Positions 7,841-15,733 of a DNA stretch of 25,487 bases are shown here, in pieces. The notes under the pieces are model-generated. The model was not told the DNA's origin. It was given only the letters and a program-made list of their open reading frames with translations, and made no database searches. How positions within the stretch are numbered: position 1 is the stretch's first letter; each line of letters starts with the position of its first letter. The stretch is from positions 1 through 25,487 of the forward strand of contig CAMLQG010000045.1 of NCBI GenBank assembly GCA_946482075.1. Reading direction: 5' to 3'. A program made the position numbers and the translations under genes. The stretch comes from an uncultured Erythrobacteraceae bacterium (GTDB lineage: Bacteria > Pseudomonadota > Alphaproteobacteria > Sphingomonadales > Sphingomonadaceae).

Positions 7841-9598
7841 ATGGGGCTTGCCCGCCTGCGCGCGAAGCTCCACTCTGCGCGGGTGAACGAGAACAAGGAT
7901 GTCCAGGACAGGGGTGAACCGGCCGAGGCCGGGCCGGCGGGGGCGCATTATGCCCATCCGGGCCGCTGGGACGAGGTTTTCCCGCCGCTGAGCCTGCCCC
8001 AGCTGTTCATCGACAGCGCCGCCAGGCGGCCCGATGCCGTGCTGATCGATTTCCTCGGACGGGAATATTCCTATTCGGAAACGCTGGCGGCGGCGCGCCG
8101 TTTCGCTGCGTGGCTGCAGGGCCATGGGGTGGTCAAGGGCGACCGGGTCGGCCTGTTCCTGCCCAACGTGCCGATCTACGTCGCCGCTTATTATGGCGCG
8201 CTGATGGCGGGGGCCACCGCGGTGAACTTCTCGCCGCTCTACACGGCCGAGGAACTGGAAGCGCAGGTCGAGGATTCGGGCACGCGGCTGCTGGTGACGC
8301 TCGACGTCACCGCGCTCCTGCCCACCGCGCTCGAAGTACTGGGCAATTCCTCGCTCGAGACGCTGATTGTCGGGCATCTGGCTGACATGCTGCCTCGCGT
8401 GAAGGGCTGGGCCTTGCGCCTGCTGGGCCGCAGCCAGCTCACTCCGATACCGCACGCGCCCGGCATTCTGCACTGGAATGCCTGCCTGGCCGATGCCGAG
8501 CCTGCGCCGGTCGCGATCGATGCGGAGCATGATCTCGCCCTGCTCCAATATACGGGGGGAACCACCGGCACGCCTAAGGGTGCGATGCTGACGCATCAGA
8601 ACCTCACCGCCAATGCGCGCCAGATCCGGGCGATAGACCCGGATCGCGACGAGCGGGACGTGGTGCTGGGCGTATTGCCGCTGTTCCATGTCTTCGCCAA
8701 CACCTGCATTCTCAACCGGACGGTGGCCAATGGCGGGTCCATCGCCATGCTGCCGCGCTTCGATGCGGGCCAGGTGCTCGCCACGATCGAACGGGTGCGT
8801 CCGACCTCGCTCTTCGCGGTGCCGACCATGTACCAGGCGCTGCTCGACAATCCGCGTATCGCGCATACGGATTGCTCCTCGTTGCGCGAGACGGTCTCGG
8901 GCGGGGCGCCGCTGCCGCTGCCGCTGAAGGCGCGCTTCGAGGAGACCACCGGGGTCAAGGTGATCGAAGGCTACGGGTTGACCGAGGTCAGCGGCGTCGT
9001 CTCGACCAACCCGCTACGGGGCGAGAATCGCGCCGGATCGATCGGCCAGCCCTTGCCGGCGACCGAAATCCGCCTGCTCGACAAGGAAGATGCGACGAAG
9101 GATGCGCTGCCGGGCGAACCCGGAGAATTGGCGGTACGCGGCCCTCAGGTGATGCAGGGCTACTGGAGCCGCCCGGAGGCCGCCGCGACGGCGTTCGCGA
9201 TCCGTGACGGGGAGAAATGGCTGCGGACAGGCGATATCGCGCTGGTGGAGCGGGACGGCTATCTGCGGATCGTGGACCGGATCAAGGACATGATCGCGGT
9301 CGGCGGCTTCAAGGTGTTCCCCAGCCATGTCGAACAGGTCCTGCTCGGTCATCCGGCGGTGCGCGAAGCCCTGGTGATCGGCGTGCCCGATCAATATCGC
9401 GGGGAAAGCCCGCGAGCCTATGTCAGCCTCGATCCCGATGCGGAACCCGTCACCGGCGACGAGCTGCGCGAATGGGCGAATGCCCATCTCGGCAAGCATG
9501 AGCGCGTGATCGGCGTGGATGTGCGCGATGATCTGCCGAAGACGGCGATCGGCAAGCTGGATCGCAAGGCGCTGAGAGCCGAAGTGCTGGGGGGCTAG
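7841..9598 (+). CDS. fadD: Long-chain fatty acid-CoA ligase (acyl-AMP synthetase)
   Basis: A 585-residue ANL-superfamily adenylating enzyme that activates fatty acids to acyl-CoA for beta-oxidation or lipid recycling. The P-loop YTGGTTGTPKGAML lies near 237-250. Further motifs are VLPLFHVFA, EGYGLTE, the adenylate-binding TGD within WLRTGDIALVE, RIKDMIAVGGFKVFP in the hinge, and the catalytic Lys in PKTAIGKLDRKAL near the C-terminus. The context HVFANTC and SRPEAAATAF resembles bacterial FadD rather than acetyl-CoA synthetase. The extra ~35 N-terminal residues are low in conservation, so an internal start is possible. The GGGGAG before 7841 supports the one given. Its TAG stop overlaps the bactofilin stop in a CTAG palindrome. 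Chain-length preference cannot be read from sequence. Confidence 0.92.
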   Translation: MGLARLRAKLHSARVNENKDVQDRGEPAEAGPAGAHYAHPGRWDEVFPPLSLPQLFIDSAARRPDAVLIDFLGREYSYSETLAAARRFAAWLQGHGVVKGDRVGLFLPNVPIYVAAYYGALMAGATAVNFSPLYTAEELEAQVEDSGTRLLVTLDVTALLPTALEVLGNSSLETLIVGHLADMLPRVKGWALRLLGRSQLTPIPHAPGILHWNACLADAEPAPVAIDAEHDLALLQYTGGTTGTPKGAMLTHQNLTANARQIRAIDPDRDERDVVLGVLPLFHVFANTCILNRTVANGGSIAMLPRFDAGQVLATIERVRPTSLFAVPTMYQALLDNPRIAHTDCSSLRETVSGGAPLPLPLKARFEETTGVKVIEGYGLTEVSGVVSTNPLRGENRAGSIGQPLPATEIRLLDKEDATKDALPGEPGELAVRGPQVMQGYWSRPEAAATAFAIRDGEKWLRTGDIALVERDGYLRIVDRIKDMIAVGGFKVFPSHVEQVLLGHPAVREALVIGVPDQYRGESPRAYVSLDPDAEPVTGDELREWANAHLGKHERVIGVDVRDDLPKTAIGKLDRKALRAEVLGG

Positions 9599-10044
9599 CC
9601 CGCCAGCGAGAGGCGCGGTTCGCCGTCGTCGCCGGTCGGGGACTGATCCGCGATTTCCGCCGGAGCGCTGGGCGCGCGCTGCGGAGCGAAGCGGCCATCG
9701 ACTTCGGCGCCCTGCTCGATCGTCAGCGCATCATATTGCACATCGCCTTCAACGCGTGCGCTGCGCAGGATCACCAGTTCGCGTGCCGAGATCGATCCGC
9801 GCACTTCGCCGGCGAGGCGGGCGCTTTCCGCCACGATCGAACCGACGATCACGCTGGCTTCGCCCTGGACCAGCGAGGCGCAGGTGAGATCGCCTTCGAT
9901 CCGGCCGTCGACATGGAGATCGGCGGACGCATGGACATCGCCCCTGATCGTGACGTCGGCGCCGATGACGGAGAAGGTGGAAGAAGCGGCCACCGGGCTA
10001 GTTATCGCGAGGCGCGGCTGTTCCGCGGGCTTCTTCGAGAACAT
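9595..10044 (-). CDS. Bactofilin (polymer-forming cytoskeletal protein)
   Basis: A 149-residue bactofilin (DUF583). The beta-helical core runs from about residue 24 to 118 (FSVIGADVTIRGDVHASADLH, then the repeated GxIxGxV-like rungs). It is flanked by a short N-terminal tail and a disordered Pro/Ala/Asp-rich C-terminus. Bactofilins polymerise without nucleotide on the inner face of the membrane and recruit cell-wall enzymes. The gene begins 47 nt inside the 3' end of the M23 peptidase gene on the same strand, so both are on one transcript. This matches the bactofilin/M23 pairs that shape cells in Helicobacter (CcmA/Csd) and stalked alphaproteobacteria (BacA/LmdC). Confidence 0.93.
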   Translation of the reverse strand: MFSKKPAEQPRLAITSPVAASSTFSVIGADVTIRGDVHASADLHVDGRIEGDLTCASLVQGEASVIVGSIVAESARLAGEVRGSISARELVILRSARVEGDVQYDALTIEQGAEVDGRFAPQRAPSAPAEIADQSPTGDDGEPRLSLAG

Positions 10045-11146
10045 GGGGTGCGGCCTCCAGAAACGGGCGCGGGTTCACCGCGCGATCATTGATCCGCACT
10101 TCGAAGTGAAGATGCGGCCCGGTCGAACGGCCGGTGCTGCCGATCGCGCCGACGATGTCGCCGGCTTCGACTTCCTGGCCGACCTTCGCCCGGAATGCGG
10201 ACATATGGGCGTAACGAGTCATCAAACCGTTACCATGGCTGATCTCCAGGCAATTGCCATAGCCGGAACGCGTGCCGGCGAAGCTGACCTTCCCCTTGGC
10301 TGCGGCATAGACCGGGGCGCCGATCGGCCCGCGGAAATCGAGCCCGGCATGCATCGCGGCGGACCCGTCGAACGGATCGCGGCGATAGCCGAAGCCCGAG
10401 GATATCATCTTGAGGCTGGCGGGCAGGACCTGCGGGATCCCTTCGAGCCCGCGTTCCAGTGCATCCATTCGCGCGAGGCTGACCCCGAGCCGTTCGAAGC
10501 GCGGGTCGAGCGAGCCGTCGCTCGACGTGGAGAGCTTGAGCAACGGACCACCCTGTGCGTCGCGGGCGAGGCGCATCATGCCGCGCGGATCGAGGCCGAG
10601 GCTGCGGATGGCGGCCGTCGCGCGCTGGGCGCGCCGGTCGGCATAGCGGGTCAGCCGTTCGACGAAAGCGAGCTGGCGCGCTTCGATCTGGGCCAGCGCG
10701 CCGGCTTCGGGCAGGTTTGCGGAAACCTTGGAGACCGTCTTTTCCGCCTCGCTCGAGCTGTCGCTCACCGTTTCGCCGTCCCGCATGTCGGCGGGCAGGC
10801 TGTCGACCATTTCCTCGATGAATTCCTGGCGGCGCTTCAGATCGTCCGCAATCCCATTGATGTCGTTGCGATAGGCGGAAACGCGACTTTCGGCCGAGGC
10901 GACCTTGGCTTCGCGTTCCAGCAGCGCGAAGCGGTCGGACGTGCCGGTGAACTGGAGAACGGCCATCGCGGCCATGCTGCCGACCCATACCAGGAGAGCC
11001 GTCGCGAGGATGGCCGCTGCCGTGATCTGGACCTTGGACGAGATCTTGATGAATCGGACCTGGCCTTGCGAGCGCATGAAGAACTCGCGATCCGGGAACC
11101 ACTGTAGCAGGCGGTCCCGGAAGCCCCCGAATGACAATTTCTGCAA
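9998..11146 (-). CDS. Membrane-anchored LytM/M23 metallopeptidase
   Basis: A 382-residue inner-membrane peptidoglycan endopeptidase. A cytoplasmic segment (about 1-38, containing WFPDREFFMRSQGQVRF) precedes one transmembrane helix (about 41-63). A periplasmic coiled-coil (about 70-160) and linker follow, then the LytM domain (about 250-372). The zinc site is complete: H266 and D270 (MHAGLDF), H314 and H345-x-H347 (GPHLHFE), so it should be active. I chose the TTG at 11146 because GGGACGGGA precedes it and the conserved WFPDRE segment would be lost from the ATG at 11077. The frame also stays open upstream to an ATG at 11290. The 3' end overlaps the bactofilin gene, implying that bactofilin filaments position this enzyme. 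It could be an LmdC-like morphogenesis protein. Confidence 0.88.
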   Translation of the reverse strand: MQKLSFGGFRDRLLQWFPDREFFMRSQGQVRFIKISSKVQITAAAILATALLVWVGSMAAMAVLQFTGTSDRFALLEREAKVASAESRVSAYRNDINGIADDLKRRQEFIEEMVDSLPADMRDGETVSDSSSEAEKTVSKVSANLPEAGALAQIEARQLAFVERLTRYADRRAQRATAAIRSLGLDPRGMMRLARDAQGGPLLKLSTSSDGSLDPRFERLGVSLARMDALERGLEGIPQVLPASLKMISSGFGYRRDPFDGSAAMHAGLDFRGPIGAPVYAAAKGKVSFAGTRSGYGNCLEISHGNGLMTRYAHMSAFRAKVGQEVEAGDIVGAIGSTGRSTGPHLHFEVRINDRAVNPRPFLEAAPHVLEEARGTAAPRDN

Positions 11147-11257
11147 GACGTAATCCCGTCCCGATCTTTTTGAAACCGGCGGGCGGGTAACACGGGCGGC
11201 AGCGGTGATCCAACAATCCCACAATGGGACCGGTCGAAAGGAGGGAGTCGCGCGATG

Positions 11258-11298
11258 AACCGTTGAGCGCGCAACAACGCGCGACGGCAAAGACGGTT
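11258..11298 (+). other. Nested inverted repeats in the proA/M23 intergenic region
   Basis: The 244 bases between the M23 start and proA contain AACCGT (11258-11263) facing ACGGTT (11293-11298), enclosing GCGCG (11267-11271) facing CGCGC (11278-11282). Next to this, GACGG-TT-CCGTC (11292-11302) forms an alternative small hairpin. There is no T-run, so it is not an intrinsic terminator. It could be a structured leader of proA or an operator. Nothing else was seen in this gap apart from a poor CTGACA -35-like hexamer at 11352-11357. Confidence 0.3.
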
Positions 11299-11390
11299 CC
11301 GTCCCCGCTTTCCCGCAAGGAAAAGTGATTCGGGGACATAAGAATCATGGCCTGACAATTCGTCGCGGAAATGCTAGGCCGCGCGCCATC

Positions 11391-12671
11391 ATGTCCGCAG
11401 AAGCACGCATCGCGCCCGCCGAGACGCCCGAACAGCTGGTCGAAAAGCTTGCCCGCGCCGGCCGCGCCGCGCAACGCGTCCTCGCGCGGATGAGCGACGA
11501 GGCGCGCGCCGCCGCGCTCCGCAAGGCCGCACAGGCGCTGCGCGATGCGGAAAATGCAGTACTGCATGCCAATGCCAAGGATATCGCGGCGGGCGAAGCG
11601 AACGGGCTTACCGGCGCGATGCTCGATCGCCTGCGGCTCGATCCCCAGCGGCTGGCAGGGGTCGCCGACGCGGTGGAAGCGGTGGCCGCTCTTGCCGATC
11701 CGGTAGGCCAGGTGATCGACGAGACCGTGCGGCCCAACGGCATGCGCCTGTCGCGCGTGCGCGTGCCGATCGGGCTCATCGGCATCATCTATGAAAGCCG
11801 TCCGAACGTGACGGCCGATGCGGCCGCGCTGTGTGTGCGGGCCGGCAATGCCGTGCTGCTGCGCGGCGGGAGCGAGGCGGTCCATTCCAACCGCGCGATC
11901 CATGCGGCGCTGGTGAAAGGGCTGGAGGAAAGCGGCGTGCCCGCCGATGCGGTGCAGCTCATGCCCACACAGGACCGTGCGGCAGTGGGCGCGATGCTGA
12001 CGGCCGCAGGCCTCATCGACATGATCGTGCCGCGCGGCGGCAAGAGCCTGGTGGCGCGCGTCCAGGCCGATGCGCGCGTGCCCGTGCTCGCCCATCTCGA
12101 CGGCATCTGCCACACCTATGTCCATTCCGCGGCCGATCCGGACATGGCGCTGGGCATCGTCCACAATGCCAAGCTGCGCCGCACCGGCATTTGCGGGGCG
12201 ATGGAAACGCTGCTGCTCGACGCTGCCTTCCCCGCTTCCGGGCGGATCGTCGCCGACCTGATCGATGGCGGTTGCGAAGTGCGCGGCGATGGGCGGGCGC
12301 AGGCGCTCGACAAGCGCATCCTGCCAGCCGGCGCGAATGACTGGGACACCGAATATCTCGATGCGATCCTGTCGGTCGCCGTGGTGGACGGGCTGGACGA
12401 AGCGCTCGACCACATCGCGCGGCACAGTTCGAACCACACCGATGCCATCGTGACGTCGGACGACAAGGTCGCCGAACGTTTCCTCGACGAAGTCGACAGC
12501 GCCATCGTGATGGTCAACGCCTCCTCGCAATTCGCCGATGGCGGCGAATTCGGCCTCGGCGCGGAAATCGGCATCGCCACCGGCCGCCTGCACGCGCGCG
12601 GCCCTGTCGCGTTGGAAGGGCTGACCACCTACAAGTGGCAGGTGCGCGGCAGCGGCCAGCTGCGGCCCTGA
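11391..12671 (+). CDS. proA: Glutamate-5-semialdehyde dehydrogenase (gamma-glutamyl phosphate reductase)
   Basis: A 426-residue ALDH-superfamily enzyme that reduces gamma-glutamyl phosphate to glutamate-5-semialdehyde with NADPH, the second step of proline synthesis. Length is normal for ProA. Diagnostic segments are RVPIGLIGIIYESRPNVTADAAALC (about 124-148), NAVLLRGGSEA, PRGGKSLV, the catalytic Cys268 in RTGICGAMETLL, and the C-terminal EFGLGAEIGIATGRLHARGP and GLTTYKW. The start is placed at the ATG at 11391, because the 22 codons upstream in the same frame encode nothing conserved. It opens the proA-nadD-rsfS-rlmH run, an arrangement common in alphaproteobacteria. The partner gene proB is not in the window. 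Confidence 0.96.
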   Translation: MSAEARIAPAETPEQLVEKLARAGRAAQRVLARMSDEARAAALRKAAQALRDAENAVLHANAKDIAAGEANGLTGAMLDRLRLDPQRLAGVADAVEAVAALADPVGQVIDETVRPNGMRLSRVRVPIGLIGIIYESRPNVTADAAALCVRAGNAVLLRGGSEAVHSNRAIHAALVKGLEESGVPADAVQLMPTQDRAAVGAMLTAAGLIDMIVPRGGKSLVARVQADARVPVLAHLDGICHTYVHSAADPDMALGIVHNAKLRRTGICGAMETLLLDAAFPASGRIVADLIDGGCEVRGDGRAQALDKRILPAGANDWDTEYLDAILSVAVVDGLDEALDHIARHSSNHTDAIVTSDDKVAERFLDEVDSAIVMVNASSQFADGGEFGLGAEIGIATGRLHARGPVALEGLTTYKWQVRGSGQLRP

Positions 12672-12690
12672 CGCGGCCCCGACCGAGGCC

Positions 12691-13356
12691 ATGAGCAGGC
12701 GCGGGCCGCGCATCGGGCTGCTGGGCGGAAGCTTCAATCCCGCCCATGGCGGCCATCGGCGGATCAGCCTGTTCGCCTGCGCGGCGCTGGGCCTCGATGA
12801 GGTCTGGTGGCTCGTGTCGCCGGGCAATCCGCTGAAAACGGGGCAGGGCATGGCCCCGCTGGCGGCGCGTTTCCGCTCTGCCCGCGCCCAGGCCCGGCGC
12901 GCGCCGATCCGCGTGACGGCGGTGGAACGGCAATTCGACACGCGCTTCACGGTCGATACGTTGCGCGCCATCCGGCGGCGCTGGCCGGGGCGACGTTTCG
13001 TGTGGCTGATGGGCTCGGACAATCTCGCCCAGTTCCATCGCTGGAAGGACTGGCGCGGCATCGCGCGGACAATGCCGATTGCGGTCATTGCCCGGCCGGG
13101 TTATGATGGCGCTGCCCTCGCGAGCCCCGCGATGGCCTGGCTGCGGCGATATCGGATCGACGCAGCCGGATTTGATAAACGGGGTAAATGGAGCGCACCG
13201 GCGCTGATTGATTTGCGTTTCGATCCCGATCCGCGTTCTGCGACGGAAATCCGTCGCGCGGATACTGGCTGGGCCGCCCGCCACACCGGCGCATCGCCCC
13301 GGGACCAGCTGACGCATGATCTCATCCTCTCCGAACCCAGGGCGGATCGCGCATGA
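12691..13356 (+). CDS. nadD: Nicotinate-nucleotide adenylyltransferase
   Basis: A 221-residue nucleotidyltransferase that makes deamido-NAD from nicotinate mononucleotide and ATP, an essential cytosolic step of NAD synthesis. The N-terminal signature GLLGGSFNPAHGGHRRIS (about 9-26) carries the HxGH motif. WWLVSPGNPLK and FVWLMGSDNLAQFHRWKDW are typical NadD segments. SATEIR near the C-terminus is the counterpart of the ISxTxxR motif. It begins 19 nt after proA and precedes rsfS. Confidence 0.94.
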   Translation: MSRRGPRIGLLGGSFNPAHGGHRRISLFACAALGLDEVWWLVSPGNPLKTGQGMAPLAARFRSARAQARRAPIRVTAVERQFDTRFTVDTLRAIRRRWPGRRFVWLMGSDNLAQFHRWKDWRGIARTMPIAVIARPGYDGAALASPAMAWLRRYRIDAAGFDKRGKWSAPALIDLRFDPDPRSATEIRRADTGWAARHTGASPRDQLTHDLILSEPRADRA

Positions 13357-13411
13357 GGCGCGTTTCCGGCCTCGCTCTTCCCTACCCCATACAGGAGCAT
13401 ACCAAGCTGCG

Positions 13412-13843
13412 ATGAATCAGGCGCAGACCACGCCGGCCTCGGCCGGCAGCCTTCCCGGCGATGCCGTCGCATCCGCCGGACATGACCCGGAAACGGGCTC
13501 CCTGCACGAACTCGTCCTCCAGTCATTGGATGACGACCAGGCCCAGGACGTCATCTCCATTCCGCTCCAGGGCAAATCGAGCATCGCCGACCACATGGTG
13601 ATCGCGTCGGGCCGGTCCACCCGGCAGGTCGCGGCGATGGCGCAGAAGCTGGCGGAACGCATCAAGCAGGCGCGCTTCGGTTCGCCGCGCGTGGAAGGCC
13701 TGCCTGCGGCCGACTGGGTGCTGATCGATGCGGGCGACATTGTCGTCCATCTGTTCCGGCCGGAAGTCCGCAGCTTCTACAATCTTGAGCGGATGTGGAA
13801 TTTCGGTGACGTCACGCCGGTGGCGGCTGCCGGGCAGGCCTGA
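13412..13843 (+). CDS. rsfS: Ribosomal silencing factor RsfS
   Basis: A 143-residue RsfS/Iojap protein that binds uL14 on the 50S subunit and blocks subunit joining when nutrients are scarce. The domain spans about 32-135: LHELVLQSLDDDQAQDVISIPL, HMVIASGRSTRQVAAMA, ADWVLIDAGDIVVHLF and FYNLERMW are all family hallmarks. The first ~30 residues are a Thr/Ala/Gly-rich tail not needed for the fold. The ATG at 13412 is preceded by CAGGAG at rather long spacing (about 15 nt), so the start is moderately certain. The frame is open further upstream to 13316, but that part overlaps nadD and is not conserved. Confidence 0.93.
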   Translation: MNQAQTTPASAGSLPGDAVASAGHDPETGSLHELVLQSLDDDQAQDVISIPLQGKSSIADHMVIASGRSTRQVAAMAQKLAERIKQARFGSPRVEGLPAADWVLIDAGDIVVHLFRPEVRSFYNLERMWNFGDVTPVAAAGQA

Positions 13844-13853
13844 AGGCATTCGT

Positions 13854-13869
13854 CCCCCGGAAGAGGGGG
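13854..13869 (+). other. Short hairpin in the rsfS-rlmH gap
   Basis: CCCCC-GGAAGA-GGGGG lies 10 nt after the rsfS stop. It has no T-run, so it is unlikely to terminate transcription, but it may act as an mRNA stabiliser or processing site between rsfS and rlmH (118-nt gap). Confidence 0.35.
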
Positions 13870-13961
13870 CGAGAGAGGATAGCATGGCGTGCGGCGGGGC
13901 ATTGCGGCCGCGCGTCGGAAAGGCTGTTCCCGCCGGTCTATGAGGGGGTAATGGACGGCGC

Positions 13962-14384
13962 ATGAAGCTCCACGTCATCGCTCGCGGCAAGATCGGCCGC
14001 TCGCCCGAGGCGGAGCTGGTCGCGCGCTACGCCAGGCGCATCACCTGGCCTTTCGCGATGACCGAGCTGCCCGATACCGGCGGAACGGCGCCGCCGGCCT
14101 TGCCGCAATCCCGCACCATCCTGCTCGATGAGAGGGGCAGGCAGCTTTCCTCGGAAGATCTGGCCGGCCTGCTGGGCCGCTGGCGCGACGAAGGCATGCG
14201 CGAGGTGCGGTTCCTGATCGGTGCAGCGGATGGGCATGGCGAAGAGGCGCGCGAGAAGGCGGACCTGCTGCTGGCCTTCGGCACGGCGACCTGGCCGCAT
14301 CTGCTGGCGCGCGCGATGCTGGTCGAACAGCTCTATCGCGCGACCTCGATCCTTGCCGGCCATCCCTATCATCGGGCAGGATGA
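13962..14384 (+). CDS. rlmH: 23S rRNA (pseudouridine1915-N3)-methyltransferase
   Basis: A 140-residue SPOUT-class methyltransferase that methylates pseudouridine 1915 in helix 69 of 23S rRNA on the assembled 70S ribosome. It starts MKLHVIARGKI. TILLDERGRQLSSEDLA and the SAM-binding knot FLIGAADGHG are present, and it ends with the family signature YHRAG, so it is full length (family about 140-160). GAADGH differs slightly from the more usual GGADGH or GGPEGL. It sits between rsfS and the EnvC-like gene, whose start is 4 nt after the RlmH stop. Confidence 0.95.
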   Translation: MKLHVIARGKIGRSPEAELVARYARRITWPFAMTELPDTGGTAPPALPQSRTILLDERGRQLSSEDLAGLLGRWRDEGMREVRFLIGAADGHGEEAREKADLLLAFGTATWPHLLARAMLVEQLYRATSILAGHPYHRAG

Positions 14385-14388
14385 CGTC

Positions 14389-15621
14389 ATGAGGATTCGT
14401 GCACGCAACTGGTTCTTTCTCCTCGCCTTTCCGGGCTTGGGCGGGGTGCTTGCGACAGCGGTTTCGGCCCAGTTCCAAAGCGCGGACTATACCGAGGCGG
14501 GCCAGACGCGCACGGCGCTGCGCCAAGCGCTGAGCGCCCATCGCGCGGCAGAGGCGCGCGCCGCTGCGCTAGAACGCCAGGCCGCGCGCTCGACCGAGGC
14601 GGTGGAAAAGACGGTGAGCCAGGCGGCCGCGCTCGCGGCGCGCATCCAGCAATCCGAAGCGGGGATCGCGGCGGGCGAAGCGCGGCTGGCGCTGATCGAA
14701 CGGCAGCGCGAGATTCTGCGCGCCAGGCTTGCCCGCAAGCAGGCCCCGCTCGTCCGCTTGACCGCGGCCTTGCAGAAATTCTCCCGCCGGCCGCTGACGC
14801 TTTCGGTGCTGCGGCCGGGTTCGGTGCGCGAAATGGTCTATCTGCGTGCCATGCTGTCCACCGCGATCCCGCAGGTGGAACAGCGCACGGCCGCCCTGCG
14901 CGGTGAAATCAGCCATGGTCGCGCGCTGCGCGACGAGGCGCACGAGGCGCTTGCCGTCCTGCGCGAGGGGGAGAAGGAACTGCTCGGCAGGCGCAAGGCG
15001 CTCGCCGGGCTCGAAACGCGCCAGCGGCTGGCCTCGCGCGAAGCCAGCGGCACGGCGGCGCGCGAATCCGAGCGCGCTCTGGCGCTCGCGGAAGAAGCGC
15101 GCGATCTCGATGCGCTGGTCGGCAAGCTGGATGTCGCGGCAGGTCTGCGGCGCGACCTTGCAGCCCTGCCGGGCCCGATCATCCGGCCGCCGCAGCCTTC
15201 CCGCTCGCAAGTGGCAGATGCGGCTGCGTTCGGCGCGCCGCCTGCCGCCGCGGCGCCGCCAGCCGGCTATCAGCTGCCGGTGGATGGACGCACGGTGGCC
15301 GGCTTCGGCGTGGTCGCGGCCTCGGGTACGCGCAGCGAAGGGCTGACGCTGGCGCCGCGGGCCGGCGCGCAGGTGGTGGCGCCGGGGCAGGGGCGAGTCG
15401 CTTTCGCCGGCCCCTATCGCGGCTATGGCCAGATCGTGATCGTGGAACATGATGGCGGCTGGACCAGCCTCGTCACCGGGCTCGCCCGGGTGGACGTGCA
15501 GGTGGGCGACCGGCTGGTGGGCGGATCGCCGCTCGGCGTGGCGGGCGCGGCGCGGCCCGCGGTGACGCTGGAACTGCGGCGGGATGGCGAGCCGGTGAAT
15601 CCGCTGGAATTCCTGGGCTGA
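14389..15621 (+). CDS. envC: EnvC-like murein hydrolase activator (degenerate LytM)
   Basis: A 410-residue periplasmic protein. A signal peptide (about 1-26, FFLLAFPGLGGVLATAVSA before QFQ) is followed by two long Ala/Arg/Glu-rich coiled-coil stretches (about 40-115 and 155-250) and a C-terminal LytM-like domain (about 290-410). The LytM zinc ligands are lost: the HxGxD position reads RSEGLTL, and the HLHFE position reads AVTLELR. As in EnvC/NlpD-type factors, it should therefore activate an amidase rather than cut peptidoglycan itself. The ATG is chosen because the signal peptide begins there; the open frame extending upstream overlaps rlmH out of frame. It is followed by ctpA after 112 nt. 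Confidence 0.9.
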   Translation: MRIRARNWFFLLAFPGLGGVLATAVSAQFQSADYTEAGQTRTALRQALSAHRAAEARAAALERQAARSTEAVEKTVSQAAALAARIQQSEAGIAAGEARLALIERQREILRARLARKQAPLVRLTAALQKFSRRPLTLSVLRPGSVREMVYLRAMLSTAIPQVEQRTAALRGEISHGRALRDEAHEALAVLREGEKELLGRRKALAGLETRQRLASREASGTAARESERALALAEEARDLDALVGKLDVAAGLRRDLAALPGPIIRPPQPSRSQVADAAAFGAPPAAAAPPAGYQLPVDGRTVAGFGVVAASGTRSEGLTLAPRAGAQVVAPGQGRVAFAGPYRGYGQIVIVEHDGGWTSLVTGLARVDVQVGDRLVGGSPLGVAGAARPAVTLELRRDGEPVNPLEFLG

Positions 15622-15648
15622 AGATCCTCCCTGCCCATGCGGCTGCCA

Positions 15649-15675
15649 CCTCCCCATGCCTGCGGCACGGGGAGG
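15649..15675 (+). other. Hairpin between the envC-like gene and ctpA
   Basis: CCTCCCC-A-TGCC, a TGC loop, then GGCA-C-GGGGAGG give 11 paired bases with one mismatch. No T-run follows. The CCTCCCC/GGGGAGG arms resemble the inverted repeat at 66-87, so this may be a small interspersed palindrome rather than a terminator. Confidence 0.5.
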
Positions 15676-15733
15676 ACCAAGGAAGCCCAATCCTCATCTG
15701 GCGTTAAGCCGGGCGAGAGGATAAAAGCGGCGC

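Noticed and set aside
10230..13088. A 952-codon open frame on the minus strand across M23, proA and nadD
   Set aside because: It runs antisense to two certain genes (proA, nadD) and in a wrong frame through the M23 gene. No domain is visible, so this is a GC-driven shadow.
13884..13943. A 19-codon frame MACGGALRPRVG... between rsfS and rlmH with a purine-rich stretch upstream
   Set aside because: Too short and Arg/Gly/Ala-rich to separate from chance in this GC content. No conservation information is available.
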